DNA of 64,000 nucleotides from Undaria pinnatifida (GCA_012845835.1 JABAKD010000017.1:3037001-3101000); one strand, 5' to 3'; positions 24,801-33,142 are shown, counted from the first letter of the stretch. Notes: a model not told the origin generated them from the sequence alone. Numbers and translations: made by a program.

Positions 24801-27800
24801 GGAAAAAACAATGTGCTAAGTTTGTGGCGCTATCGATATAACCGCTCAACCAAGTGACAATGCGCACAAACCGCCAGGGAGGCGTGCATCCAAGGACAGC
24901 GATGCCTTAGTCCTACTTACGAGACTTACCACATTTGAACCCATCCTCGGTGGACTCGAATTGGACGTGCAGTTTGCTAATCATCCCGCATTGGCGACCA
25001 TCTCCGCAACCCCCACCAATGCGAGACTATGTCAACGCACGCGTCTTTCCTTAGGACGGGACAGCAGATTATGACGCAATAAATGATGCTGTGATAAGAG
25101 ATGACGGTTCTGCTGTTCTGGTCGGAAGTACGAACGGGGAATGGGCGAACCCCAGCGCCGGCTCTTGGGACTTCGCTGTTGTTATTCTGGATGCTGGCGG
25201 GACCGAACTGTGGCGTTGACAGGTGACATGGGCCTTGCCCGTGTTTGTGTTGTGTAGAGCGAATGTAGAAGACTTTGCAACGATGGACATGTAGGGAAAA
25301 TATACGCATAGTTTGCAACATGTTCACCACGTGTTCCGTGGTCCCGCGTTCCAAGCGCCAATAACCTCAGCCAAACATTGACTGCACCAAAATATCGCCA
25401 ACGTGCAACCCGACGGCCAAACCCATTGTCTACCTATATACCACCAGTACACCACAAGTTGTGTCCCATCCACATTGCGTAGCTCGTCATATGTAGAGGA
25501 CTGCCATGCGTATTCGTTGCACAAGTACGTGCTGCTCTTACAGTGACACGCTTCACCTGCTGAATTTGGCGAGCGCGTCGCGAACCAAACTCCGTGGCCT
25601 TGGCAGATCATACGTACGATGCAAAGTTGACGCCGCCGTACCGGTTGTATATCCGTCTGTTTTCTTGATCTCAACCCCGATAGGATGGGACATCCGCCAC
25701 CGACCATGGATATTCTATTGCCTCAACAGGATTTGGCTCCGAGATTCTTGTGGCCGGGTACACGACGGGAGTGTGGTCCGAGAGCAACATCGGTCTGACC
25801 GATTTCGTTGCTGTTTTACTCGACACTGGCACTCTAGCAAGCGCTTCACCCACACCGTTTCAGTGTCAGTCTCCGCACCTCAGTAGTTTGTCATCGGTGG
25901 CCCCAACGACTTTAAGCGCAGCGACCAACGCTCCAACACCTGCCATGTCCCAATCGCTTGTCCCAACGCATTTCATCGAGACCACCACGCCGACTGGGCG
26001 AGGACCAATGCAAGCACCGATGCAACATCCCGGTACGCCCGAACAAATACCAACATCTTCACTCACCACGGCAGCTAATGTGGATGGCTTAACCCTCCAA
26101 TCAACGGTTATGGTGGCCGTTCTGTCAGGTGTATTATTCTGTATGGGAGTTGTTTGCGCGTTGTGGCTTCACCGAAAACGCAGCCGAATTCGTGAAGCCG
26201 CCGCCGATTCCGGCTTTGGGGAACTCGGACACGCCGCCGATGATCCCGACTTGCACTCCATCGCTGCTCCGAGTCGTTCGATGTTGACACGACAAAGCCA
26301 TCTGCCGCGAAAGGTGGAAAGCTCTCGTTCGTTTGGGGCTGAGCGGGAGCAATCCACGACGCAGGCTGCGTTATTGGCTTCGCTGGCCACCACGCCGTGC
26401 GTGCCGGACGTCCAAGGGCAGAAAGGGACCACTACGTCGCACCGGCGCGGCGACTCTTGTCCCCGAGAGGTTCATGAGGGCGGTGTTGAACGCAATCACG
26501 AGAGACAAACCAATCAACTCACAGCGACAATAAAAGTGGTAGAGCAACCAGCTATCGGTGGCGCGGAGGCCGTCCATGACATTCCAGAGGTGACAGAGGG
26601 CGGAAACGTCCCAACAGGGGGTAGTCGAGCACCAACACGTGGTCTTGGTGTTGCGCAAGCGGTGATGGGAGCAGCGCGGGAACTGACACGGATGTCACAG
26701 ATTCCTGGCGTTGCTGACGTGGCTGGGTTGGTGATCATCCTCATGAACCTAGTGATGGACAACTCAGAAATCGCGGGGACGGGTGACTACATGGTGAGGC
26801 GGTGCCACTCGGTGCTGTTGTTGCTTCAGCGAGCAGCGGGTGTGCTTGGAGAGGTAAGCGGCCATGCGCCAGGCGATGAAGAGCATTTGAAACATTCGAT
26901 GACTGCTCTGCACTCTACTTTTATATGGTACATTTGCAAATAGAAACATACAACGCACGCATGCCTATGAAGCTGAAGCTGCTAAGGTGTGTTCTGCTGC
27001 CTTTTTTGTTTTGTTTGAAATGCGAAGCTATATATCCGATTCCAGAGTACTGATATCATAGCGGAACTATATTTTAACTATCGTCCAGCGTACTAGTCGG
27101 ACACGGTATTGGTGGAAACAGCGAGAGACGCGCCCTCCATGTTTGGCGCTGTGCGTTCAACAGGCGCACTCAATCGGCCCGAATTTTTTGCCGAGTCTGT
27201 GGGTTCTTTTAACCACTTTGGCGCCCTGGATGTCCATGATTTACACAAAACCCATGAAACCGTGAAAGGGAACTGCTGGTCCCGTTGATCGTGTTGGGCA
27301 AGATCTCAAAAGAAACAGTAGTTCATGACGTTTTTCGGCCCTCTGCTAGCGGTAGTAGGCGTGGTTGCTGATTGAATGCGGTGTCAAATACGCGATCGTA
27401 AACAATAAATCACAGCTTTACGGCCGCCCCCTTTATGCGCGCACCACACCCTTTTCCCTGACACCCGGGGTATTGCCTAGACTGACACCATGGAAGACTC
27501 GGCTCATCACGTGTTGATCGAAGAAGTGCGCGATGCCGTGGATGCCCTGGTGGATATCATCAGAACGTACAAGAGCAAGGGCAGAGTCTCCCAGGTCATG
27601 ATGTCAACCTTGTTCAAACGGCGCCAGGATGAGGCGGAAGCTGTTATCGATGCGGCTATTTGCCGTTTACAAGTGGGTGCAAGCACTATACTATACTTTG
27701 GGAATACTGATGGTGACGTAAATAACAGTAAAAGTTTGTTTACGAGAGCCGTCGGCGTGCTGAGTCATCTGTTGTATATTCTCACGAGCACCAATGAAAA

Positions 27801-30800
27801 CAGATAGATGCGACAAACAGCAATCGCGCGATTGCGGTGGGATGCATACACGCTGCAAACCGGAGGCCAGCGGGTTGTTGGTGTTGTGGGAAAATAAGAT
27901 TACCCTCTTGACAGAGTTTTGATGATGGCAAGAATAAGATGTCAACACATTCAACCCGTTCTCAACAATTTCATTGTCTCTCCCGCCAAAGCGGTGCGCA
28001 AGAGGTATGTGTGACGCGTGAAATCGCCTACAGATCATTTTGAAAAAATTGACGTTCGTTCAGAGGTTTAAAGGATGACCGATGTGTCCCGTACGTCTCA
28101 TGTCAACGTCCGCGGAAAACCGCACTACTGCTATGGCATCGTACCGAACTTAGACAGACCAATGCGCATGGTAAACTGGTCGAGCACGGTGGCATCAATT
28201 GTTTACTTAGTACTACTTTTTTTTTTTTTTATCCTCCGGCGGATGGGGAAAAATAAAGCTTTAGCTCACCACACTTCCACGTATTTTCATACGCGTCGTG
28301 TGTCGATTTAACTCAGTTGCTTTCGCAGCCCAACGCTAGCTGGCGCACCCTTCGGGTCCCATTGTAGGTATAGCGTAAGCTGTCCCTATCAGTGGTCTTC
28401 GTTACAACCCCGGCAGCGCAAGCTGCCGTTGTATACGGATGCGTGTGTATGTCGACCCGGCCTGTCCCCTAGTGCACATGACGGACACAGCTGACCCCGC
28501 GGCAATTTTTTGCATGATACGGAGGCCCCTGCAGCTCGGCTTGCAAATACAAGTTGGACACAAGTTGGAAAAACTCAGCCAGGACTTAAGGGAGGGGCTG
28601 CACGTCCACCTACAAGCGTCCAAGGTATGCGTGGCGGTGGCGTCGGTTTGGAGTGTCGGTAGCATCATGTGTTGGAGTACTCTAAACAAGCTGATATAAA
28701 AGTCTGAATGGATGTTTGTTTGTTTGGCGCGAGTGTATCGATCACTGTGTATTCGGCCCACCATTAATGATGGATGATGTGCCATGCCGCACGGCGGTAT
28801 GTCCCACCCAAAATTTACAAGAGAAACGTGAAGGCAGCGTTTTACCCTCTTCTTTATTTTCATCCGTGTTTTCATGAAGCGGCAGATGTTGGAAACGGAT
28901 TCGTCTGCAACGCTGTTGCTAGAGGCTCGCCGCACCAGGCGTCAGCGGAACCTCGACAAGGTTGAAATTCCCGAGCACGAGGTGACGGTATCCGACGAGC
29001 TGCTGGGGAAGGGCGGTTTTGGTTCAGTGTACATTGCTGACTACAACGGACGGAACGCGGCTGCTAAGGTACGCAGCTAGATGTTAGTGTGAGTCTGCAA
29101 CGGGATACAACTAGGCCTTGTCTATCGTGAAACCAGCATCCAACCGGACAGAGTGTGACACACTGTTTCGGAGAAATCATACACGGATTTCCGCGGAAAT
29201 CAGTTGATGATTGGTTTGCATATTCGCCGATACGGATACTTCTGGGATACCCCCTTGACCCAGGAAGTGAGCCGATCTGGACCGTTGCTATTTGGCACAC
29301 TGCAGCAGTTGACGAGCGGCAAATCGGATTTTCTCCCGTCATCCTAACAACGACTCAGGTCGTGCAGGTGGAGCACGATCTCAGGAGACTAGCTAGCGCA
29401 ACGGACGAGTTGGCGCGCGGCATCAACCAACTTGAACCGACCACGGATGACGGGAGCAGCCGACGCAAAGCCTTCTGGAAGGAGCTGCAGGCCATGATCC
29501 GATTAAAGAGCCCTCACACGGTTCATCTCTACGGCGCGATCACGTCCCGCAAAGACCGCTTCATTCTTGTCATGGAGCTTTTACCAGGCGGGGACTTGCA
29601 GAGGTTTTTGAGGGACTCATCACAGCCCCTCCCCGAAGACCGAGCTCGTAGCATCATCAGGGACATATGCACAGGAATGTCCTTCCTGCATAAGAAGGAA
29701 ACGATCCACGGGGATCTCAAGTCACCTAACGTGTTATTCGACGGATCTGGTAGAGCAAAGGTAAATAATAAACTACTAGACTATACATATAAGTGTTTTT
29801 GTGTTAGGCACAATTTCTCGTGCTGATTGGACCAACGTCTCCCGAAAATGGCAACATAACCATTCATCACCACAACCCCAGCATTAAATGCCCCACGTCC
29901 CGTGAACCATTGGGCGCATCGCTGCGGAGACCTTACATTGAAATTCGTAACACGAGCCCCACCAACACGAAACGTTTCCTTCTTGATGACGTTTAGATCG
30001 GGGATTTTGGAACGTCAAAGTGGCCGCAGCTCACCGATTCCACCGGTTTAGCGAGCTACACGACCCGCGCGAACCACCGGACCCGCATGAGCTTGGCATG
30101 GTCTGCTCCAGAGGTAAGTATGAGCATAAACAGAAGTAATAGAGACCCACGGGGTCGATTGGTTTTCAGGACAAGATAGGAAAATTCAGCGTGTATTCCA
30201 ATGTACTGTATATATCAAGTGTCGCCGCATGAGTTGTGATGCTCGTTCAACAATTTGTCTCCTCGTACGCAGTCGTGTTGGCGTCAGCGGAGTGACCGAG
30301 GTCGATTTGCTTGCCTATCCTTATCTCGTTTCCGTTCCTAGGTTGAGTAAGGGCATATTGTATATAGTGTGTCGGTACGGGCCACGACCTCGGTTATCGT
30401 GTCGCCAGTGTGCTCGACGGGATCCTTGGCCTCTGTTGTCTTCATTATTCCGTAGCAGCGTCAACAACCGTCCTTTATGTCTTCATCACCACACTCTCTC
30501 GTAAAATCTGCGTTTCTTGAACGTGTCTCGGTTTGTGTTTCACGCCCCTGCATGTTTTTAATTTCTGCGTTCTCTGGTTAAGGTCCTTAATGCCAAGGGT
30601 ATTTCATACGCGAGCGACGTGTACAGCTTTGGAGTTGTGGTTTGGGAAGTGTTTTCCGGGAAACTGCCGTGGGCGGAGGAAGCGTGTCCTAGAGACATTT
30701 TCGTACGCGTCGTCTTCAAAGAAGATCGCCCGGAAATCCCTGACGACTCACCCGCCGATATGTCACGAGTCATGAACGCCTGCTGGGCTGGTGAACCGAA

Positions 30801-30849
30801 GGAACGGCCAACGTTCAACGACGTCATGATGTGGCAAAGCTGGGAATAG
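9657..30849 (+). CDS. Membrane receptor kinase: beta-propeller repeats, TM, four-helix-bundle-like region, TKL-type kinase (multi-exon)
   Basis: Assembled exons: 9657-9827, 17996-18130, 19544-19675, 20329-20496, 22988-23155, 25055-25222, 25684-26853, 27481-27672, 28535-28624, 28886-29068, 29359-29760, 29997-30113, 30583-30849. Each is bounded by AG/GT, each is a multiple of three, and every junction is phase 0, giving about 1,120 codons without the missing first exon. Order: seven propeller-like repeats (residues 1-365), Ser/Thr/Pro stalk, TM (about 454-477, then RKRSR stop-transfer), cytoplasmic linker, helical region (634-798), kinase (about 835-1120). The kinase has GKGGFGSVY (839-847), AAAK (Lys859), HGDLKSPN (976-983), DFG (996-998) and APE (1030-1032). 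One in-frame TGA falls at 25217. Membrane receptor kinases are known in brown algae; this domain order is read here from sequence only. The role is unknown; sensing at the cell surface is the natural guess. Confidence 0.8.
9984..10024. mobile_element. Family D terminal fragment
   Basis: 'tctcacagctggagtttatt' followed by the AT-rich 'ttttataata' equals the right terminus of the D element at 54853-54929. A family A element is inserted just after it. A second D piece ('acacagcttgcaaagatgag') lies at about 10353-10372, beyond the A insertion. Confidence 0.6.
10029..10297. mobile_element. MITE family A, complete 269-bp copy with target duplication
   Basis: Ends GACCCAGGCTACGGTAGGGG and the complement of cctaccgtagccttggtc, flanked by ATAT on each side (10025-10028, 10298-10301). 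Two internal palindromes: ggtcactcgcgcgagtaacc near the left and gagtcactcgtgcgagtggc near the right. No coding capacity. It lies in the first large intron of the receptor gene. Confidence 0.85.
10482..10515 (+). repeat. (CTG)n microsatellite
   Basis: About ten CTG/GCT units in an intron of the receptor gene. Confidence 0.9.
10975..11062 (-). repeat. tRNA-like sequence, probable SINE head
   Basis: On the minus strand the order is a box-A-like tggcgtatcagg, then about 35 bp later a box-B-like gagttcgagcc, followed by gccgagtgca and a T-rich tail. The stems pair poorly, so this is not a functional tRNA; a tRNA-derived SINE remnant in the intron is the better reading. Confidence 0.4.
12240..12738. 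repeat. 500-bp dispersed repeat, copy 1 (uninterrupted)
   Basis: Shares long near-identical runs with 16853-17840, including 'gcttagagttgcagaagtgg', 'gttccttgcaacatcccctg', 'cattccccgatacttatggt' and 'gatactaatggactgcaaag'. This copy lacks the two inserts present in copy 2 and therefore gives the empty target sites. It may be a solo terminal repeat of an LTR element; no internal region is visible. Confidence 0.8.
12739..13330. other. Intronic sequence, nothing recognised
   Basis: AT-rich, no open frame with family signature, no repeat shared with the rest of the window that I could see. Confidence 0.4.
13339..13520 (+). repeat. 62-bp tandem repeat, about 2.9 copies
   Basis: Unit starts at gtggacttaccatgt (13339), gtagacttgccatgt (13401) and gtggactagtctaac (13463). 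Each copy carries 'actgtgcaca' or similar and 'gtaccacttacag'. Period 62 bp. Confidence 0.8.
14119..14967 (-). other. Minus-strand open frame with His-rich tail, one internal stop, uncertain
   Basis: A single minus-strand frame stays open from 14967 to 14119 apart from one TAA at about 14524-14526. The C-terminal part is a His-rich tract produced by the (ATC/GAT)n microsatellite at 14241-14311, followed by Gln-rich sequence. A second minus frame is open for 264 codons over 14394-15188. I recognise no family in either. It lies antisense in the largest receptor-gene intron. Low-complexity DNA can give long open frames by chance, so this is at best a decayed or taxon-specific gene. Confidence 0.2.
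14241..14311 (+). repeat. Imperfect (GAT)n microsatellite
   Basis: Runs of GATGATGAT with GTC, GTT and GGT interruptions. Confidence 0.9.
15190..16850. other. Intronic sequence with palindromic tacc/ggta motifs
   Basis: No exon recognised. At 15540-15605 several short palindromes (tacctggta, taccggta, tacgta) cluster. At 15609-15632 'ttggttcgaatcccggtg' resembles a tRNA box B, but no partner box A or stems are convincing. Confidence 0.35.
17171..17418. mobile_element. MITE, 248 bp, poly-C/G terminal type (C-related), 5-bp target duplication
   Basis: Ends AGTCGTTCTACGGTAGCCCC and the complement of ggggctatcgtagaaccagtc. GGAAG is present on both sides (17166-17170, 17419-17423) and once in the empty-site frame of copy 1 (there read as ggaac). 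It shares the GTTCTACG(G/A)TAG core with family C. Confidence 0.8.
17539..17788. mobile_element. MITE family C, complete 250-bp copy, 5-bp target duplication
   Basis: Ends GACGCGTTCTACGATAGAGG and the complement of cctctatcgtagcatgcga. TGACT flanks both sides (17534-17538, 17789-17793), while the empty site in copy 1 reads agtgactatgaatc. Internal marks of the family: 'gggagctcaagacct', 'accggatgaaaaatccca' and 'aaggagccctgtcattc'. Confidence 0.85.
17996..18130 (+). CDS. Receptor gene exon: propeller repeat 2 (short form)
   Basis: 45 codons between acceptor gttcacggcag and donor gtgagt. The frame reads DAEGSATAVGVADDGSIVIG and then ASFAAVMFHPDGEVVWQWE. It lacks the Gly/Trp-rich loop (GxWxGxNAG) that the 56-residue repeats carry between strands, and is otherwise the same repeat. 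Confidence 0.75.
18190..18500. mobile_element. Family C remnant
   Basis: Begins ttgacgcgttctacgatac and contains 'gacggggcttcttgac', the complement-side mark of family C (compare 33418). The right end is not clear. Confidence 0.45.
19544..19675 (+). CDS. Receptor gene exon: propeller repeat 3 (short form)
   Basis: 44 codons after acceptor ttttggatcag, before gtaatg. It reads SDDDGVATTMTRSTNGSTVL, then AGYKGSDFAATKLGVDGTLQ and WQWQ. Like repeat 2 it is the compact variant without the Trp-Asn loop. Its boundaries correspond exactly to those of the longer exons. Confidence 0.8.
19983..20055 (+). repeat. Intronic stem-loop, 29-bp arms, 15-nt loop
   Basis: The left arm 19983-20011 (cctgcaacatgcaatctgcc onward) pairs with 20027-20055 with three mismatches, separated by a 15-nt loop. 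It lies in the 653-bp intron between propeller exons 3 and 4. Directly after it, ggctggcgacgaaacatttt is repeated as ggctggcgacgaaatatttc (20055-20105). A small-RNA precursor or the relic of a small inverted-repeat element are both possible. Confidence 0.6.
20329..20496 (+). CDS. Receptor gene exon: propeller repeat 4
   Basis: 56 codons, acceptor ttttccgttgcag, donor gtaggg. Motifs in order: SDYFTAAGAAEDGSVVLAGL, GDWSGINAG, DDFTAIKIDSDGREVWRWQ. It matches the general pattern of SBBP/delta-60 type beta-propeller repeats (Asp-aromatic start, Asp-Gly-Ser, V-L-A-G, D-F-A, K-x-D-x-x-G, closing W). Confidence 0.85.
20566..21086. mobile_element. Family B element with a family C element inside
   Basis: Outer ends gcgccatcccacgataggg and the complement of ccgtgggatgattc. 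Internal B blocks 'catgaggatctcttcaatat' and 'atgacttcgaaggcattcgc'. A family C element (about 20711-20970; ends gacgcctgccacaatagagg and acctgtgtcgtagcacgtgc) splits it. Third case in this window of C inside B or B inside A. Confidence 0.7.
21300..21882. mobile_element. Family A element nested in a family A element
   Basis: An outer copy starts gacacaggctacggtagggg (21300) and its right terminus, taaaccgtagccttgatc, ends at 21882. An inner copy starts gacccaggctagggtaggg (21556) and ends tgtagtcttggtc (21859), sitting inside the outer right terminus. Both have the two CTCGCGCGAG-type palindromes. The inner copy has an extra 'catcatcgtaacaccgtcgt' segment near its right end. Confidence 0.75.
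22483..22702. mobile_element. Family C copy (220 bp)
   Basis: Ends gacgcttgctacgggagagg and the complement of cctctattgcagcacgcgtc; internal 'ttaaggagccccgccg' is the family mark. In an intron of the receptor gene. Confidence 0.65.
22988..23155 (+). CDS. Receptor gene exon: propeller repeat 5
   Basis: 56 codons, acceptor cggttttgtacag, donor gtgcga. It reads GGTEHDDAVTGVAVWSDGSV, LLAGKTDGSWKGVNAG, KDFAAVKLDSDGNEIWRWQ. This is the clearest repeat of the set and almost co-linear with repeat 4. Confidence 0.85.
23259..23512. mobile_element. Family C copy
   Basis: Ends gacccatgctatggtagagg and the complement of ctacctgtatcgtagcaccc; internal 'aaaggaaccccgtctttcg'. It lies 100 bp after propeller exon 5. 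Confidence 0.65.
24488..24752. mobile_element. Family B copy
   Basis: Ends catcccactctatgggtgca and the complement of caacccttaccatgggatg; internal 'atggcttcgaaggcattcgc' and 'gatgaggagctcttcaatac'. No insert. Confidence 0.7.
25055..25222 (+). CDS. Receptor gene exon: propeller repeat 6, with in-frame TGA
   Basis: 56 codons, acceptor cgcgtctttccttag, donor gtgaca. It reads DGTADYDAINDAVIRDDGSA, VLVGSTNGEWANPSAG, DFAVVILDAGGTELWR, then TGA (25217-25219) and CAG. Repeats 4 and 5 have Trp at this position (WRWQ), so the stop is a one-base change TGG to TGA. The exon is 3n long between phase-0 introns; skipping it would remove one repeat without changing frame. Confidence 0.75.
25684..26853 (+). 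CDS. Receptor gene exon: propeller repeat 7, stalk, TM, linker, start of helical region
   Basis: 390 codons from acceptor aaccccgatag to donor gtaagc. The first ~50 residues are repeat 7 (DGTSATDHGYSIASTG ... DFVAVLLDTGTL), which merges into a Thr/Ser/Pro-rich stalk. The membrane helix is STVMVAVLSGVLFCMGVVCA plus LWL, followed by HRKRSRIR. A polar linker of ~150 residues leads to amphipathic helices with IPGVADVAGLVIILMNLV and MVRRCHSVLLLLQRAAGVLG. Reading through the donor would give a stop at 26941, but splicing to 27481 joins in frame and continues the helical region. Confidence 0.8.
27481..27672 (+). CDS. Receptor gene exon: helical region, middle part
   Basis: 64 codons after acceptor ggtattgcctag, donor gtgggt. 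Reads TDTMEDSAHHVLIEEVRDAV and on through IIRTYKSKGRVSQVMMSTLF to AVIDAAICRLQ. Hydrophobic residues recur at helical spacing. The pattern 'xxIIxxYxSKGxxxxxxxxxFxxxxxDEAEAVIDxAIxRLQ' resembles the third helix of MLKL/HeLo-like N-terminal four-helix bundles. Confidence 0.75.
28535..28624 (+). CDS. Receptor gene exon: helical region, last helix
   Basis: 30 codons after acceptor ggcccctgcag, donor gtatgc. Reads LGLQIQVGHKLEKLSQDLRE and on to HLQASK. It follows the CRLQ end of the previous exon in phase 0, giving RLQ-LGLQIQ, as expected for the last helices of such a bundle. Confidence 0.7.
28886..29068 (+). CDS. Receptor gene exon: kinase N-lobe, glycine loop and beta-3 lysine
   Basis: 61 codons, acceptor catgaagcggcag, donor gtacgc. 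A basic stretch (EARRTRRQRN) precedes the kinase start VTVSDELLGKGGFGSVYIAD. The exon ends NAAAK with the ATP-anchoring lysine (Lys859 in the assembled numbering). Confidence 0.85.
29359..29760 (+). CDS. Receptor gene exon: kinase helix C to catalytic loop
   Basis: 134 codons, acceptor aacaacgactcag, donor gtaaat. It contains a ~25-residue insertion between beta-3 and helix C (LASATDELARGINQLEPTTD region), FWKELQAM with the helix C glutamate, FILVMELLPGGDLQRFL hinge, and IHGDLKSPNVLF. Catalytic Asp, Lys and Asn are present, but the usual Arg of HRD is Gly, so this is a non-RD kinase. Confidence 0.9.
29997..30113 (+). CDS. Receptor gene exon: activation segment
   Basis: 39 codons, acceptor gatgacgtttag, donor gtaagt. 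Begins IGDFGTSKWPQL and ends RMSLAWSAPE. The segment has several Thr and Ser that could be phosphorylated. Confidence 0.9.
30583..30849 (+). CDS. Receptor gene last exon: kinase C-lobe end and stop
   Basis: 88 codons plus TAG, acceptor tctctggttaag. Contains YASDVYSFGVVVWEVFSGKL, PWAEE and ERPTFNDVMMW, the usual subdomains IX and XI of TKL/TK-like kinases. The protein ends seven residues after the conserved Arg-Pro-Thr-Phe, so there is no C-terminal extension. Confidence 0.9.
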   Translation, partial: VLNAKGISYASDVYSFGVVVWEVFSGKLPWAEEACPRDIFVRVVFKEDRPEIPDDSPADMSRVMNACWAGEPKERPTFNDVMMWQSWE

Positions 30850-33140
30850 TTGGAAATAGGTGCAGAAGACTACTTGCGGAGAACACGTTCGTCAGGGATA
30901 TCGATGCACGGTAGTCTGATCTGATTCAAGTATGCACACTGCATATCAAGATACTTCCGTCATGACGTCCGCTAGCATTTCGAAAAAATGTTCGTCGAGG
31001 TTATGGCTGCAGAGCATCGGCTTTCCCGGCTATCACTCGACCCCGGCGACGGTAATGTTTTCCTTGCCAAGGCTGCCATCGCACTATGGTGTCTCGGCAA
31101 CGCAATGGGTGCTTACCGCATAACTCGTAGAGCGGACGGCGTCGAAGGCCACCTCACGGCATCCCGGGGATGGGCGGGTTGTTTCCCGGGTTAGAAGGGA
31201 GTTCCTGGCATGGGAGGGCTTTCCGAACCAGTAATACGCCTTTTCGTTTCCGGGATTGCTTGCGTACCCCCTGGGCTGATTTTCCAGGTTTACGCACTTT
31301 TTCACGGGGGTGGATTCTTATCATCCCCTCCATGATGCTATCATAACGTGTTTCCCATATTTGGAATGCATGTACTGTAAGTACATGGGCAGGATTCAGG
31401 TCATGGATGCAGCTGGAGGAGCAGTAGGCACGAAAAAGCAACATCAGGTACACCAGTGGGTGCAGTATAGAGGACATTGGTAACGCCAGTGGGTCCAGTA
31501 GAGGGTGTTTCGTAAGTGCAGCAGGTACAGCAACAATACGTAGAACCGCCAGAAGATGCAATACGCGCACTAGGTACGTAAGTACGGCACAGTCGATATA
31601 CAACAGCAGCAAGCAGGTGTACTTGTACTTTCATGCATGGGTGGGCGGATAGGGTGGCGGCCGTTGGATGAACGGGTGGTTGGGTCTCTAGATGTAGGGG
31701 GGGCTATACGGTTCGTCGATGGGTTTGTGGGTGGCTGCGTGGGTTGGTTGGTGCGTGATGGGTTGGTTGAAGGATGGGTGGCCAGATAAGTGGAGATGTA
31801 TTAGCCGTACCACGTAGGACCAGTGGCCAACTCGACCCCGCTGATGTAGCAGCGGTCGTGCCACTATACTCTATGCCTATTCGTGCTGCGGGGGTATACC
31901 CGGCAAAGTAGGAAACTAGCAGGCGTGCCATAGGTCGGTTGTAAGCGCCAGTTCATCGGCAACAGTCCATGAACATGCAGTGGCGATGCAGTATCTCTGT
32001 CAAAGCGCCGGGCACGGGAGTGACCTCAATGAACTTGACCGTGGCCGTGACAATTCCTACTGGCACGTGTGTTATCTTATCGGGCAGGGAATATATGTAG
32101 AGGACTGGGCATCTTTTGAAGATACGTGATATGCACATATGTGTGTGTTTGGCAGACAGTTGACCGTCTGTTAAGATGACTGCCTACGTTTAGGTCTGGA
32201 GGCTCGCGTCCAGTTCGCGGGGTATATCTAGGACACCAGTATCGGATAGTCTATACCTGGTAATGATATGCGCGTGAATACATCGGCGATGTCTGTCTTG
32301 GTGCGTTTCCCTCCGAACGAAGGCTGACATAGGCGACAGTCGCTCGTAATCAACTGAAGCGCAGGGCCGATACTGCACCGCATCAATTTCCACGATGAAG
32401 GACGGTTATTGTCGTGATCAGTTTAACGCGTAGACAAGCATGCCAATCGAAAGAAAATCTACCCACAGGGAATGTCACATTCAATCGGGAATGTTAACTA
32501 GTCGTGTGCAGGGTTTCGTTTCCAAAGTAATTGAACCTCCTACCCTGGTATTCTTGCGGCATCGCTACTGCATCCGTAACACAAAATCTAGCACCGAAAA
32601 AAGGAAACTTTCAACTCTGTTTCAGTGGTCAGGATGTTGATCAGCACATACAACCGCCGTCTTACTTTAGCGACCGACCACGTTGGTTACGGGAAAAAGA
32701 TCAACGTACCACCAAGAAAAACACATTTCGCACAAATACCTGATATTCCTGCGGCCAAGTCAGGTTTCTGTCCCCCTCCCGCTTGAACCAAGACGTCCAG
32801 TGCTAACATATGTGTTCGAAAGAAAAATTTCCTTGCCGTCACAGGTGTATGCGGCATCCACTATTGGGCAAGGTGAGGTGTCGCTACTATTGCGGCAACG
32901 GGAGGCAACCCGCCACCTTGTCCAACAAAGAAGCCATCCCGCTCGATCCCCCCCCTCGTGGCCAAAAACGCGGTCGTGCCTCTCCTAAAGACAGGCATGA
33001 ATCACCTTTTGGTTGCGGCGGGGGGCGTGTCCTTCACCCGCGCGTCAAAAGGGGGTGCTCCCCTGCCTGTGGCATCGGGGGGGCACCTTTTTGTGGCAAG
33101 GGTAGTCTATATGTTTGTTTCAGCACGAGTTCATGGAAAT
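30850..33140. other. Intergenic, no gene recognised
   Basis: A 68-codon plus frame at 30988-31194 (containing NVFLAKAAIALWCLGNAMGA) looks protein-like but has no family I know. 31,640-31,800 is G/T-rich with repeated gggtgg/gttgg motifs. A poly-C run is at 32948-32954. Confidence 0.35.
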
Positions 33141-33142
33141 CT

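Noticed and set aside
26854-26943. C-terminal end of the TM exon read through to a stop at 26941
   Set aside because: A good donor (gag|gtaagc) at 26854 joins in phase 0 to 27481 and continues the helical region; the read-through tail has no such continuity.
29155-29358. N-terminal part of the open frame that runs into the kinase exon
   Set aside because: It is intron; the previous exon ends at the conserved lysine (29068) and the kinase resumes after the acceptor at 29358.
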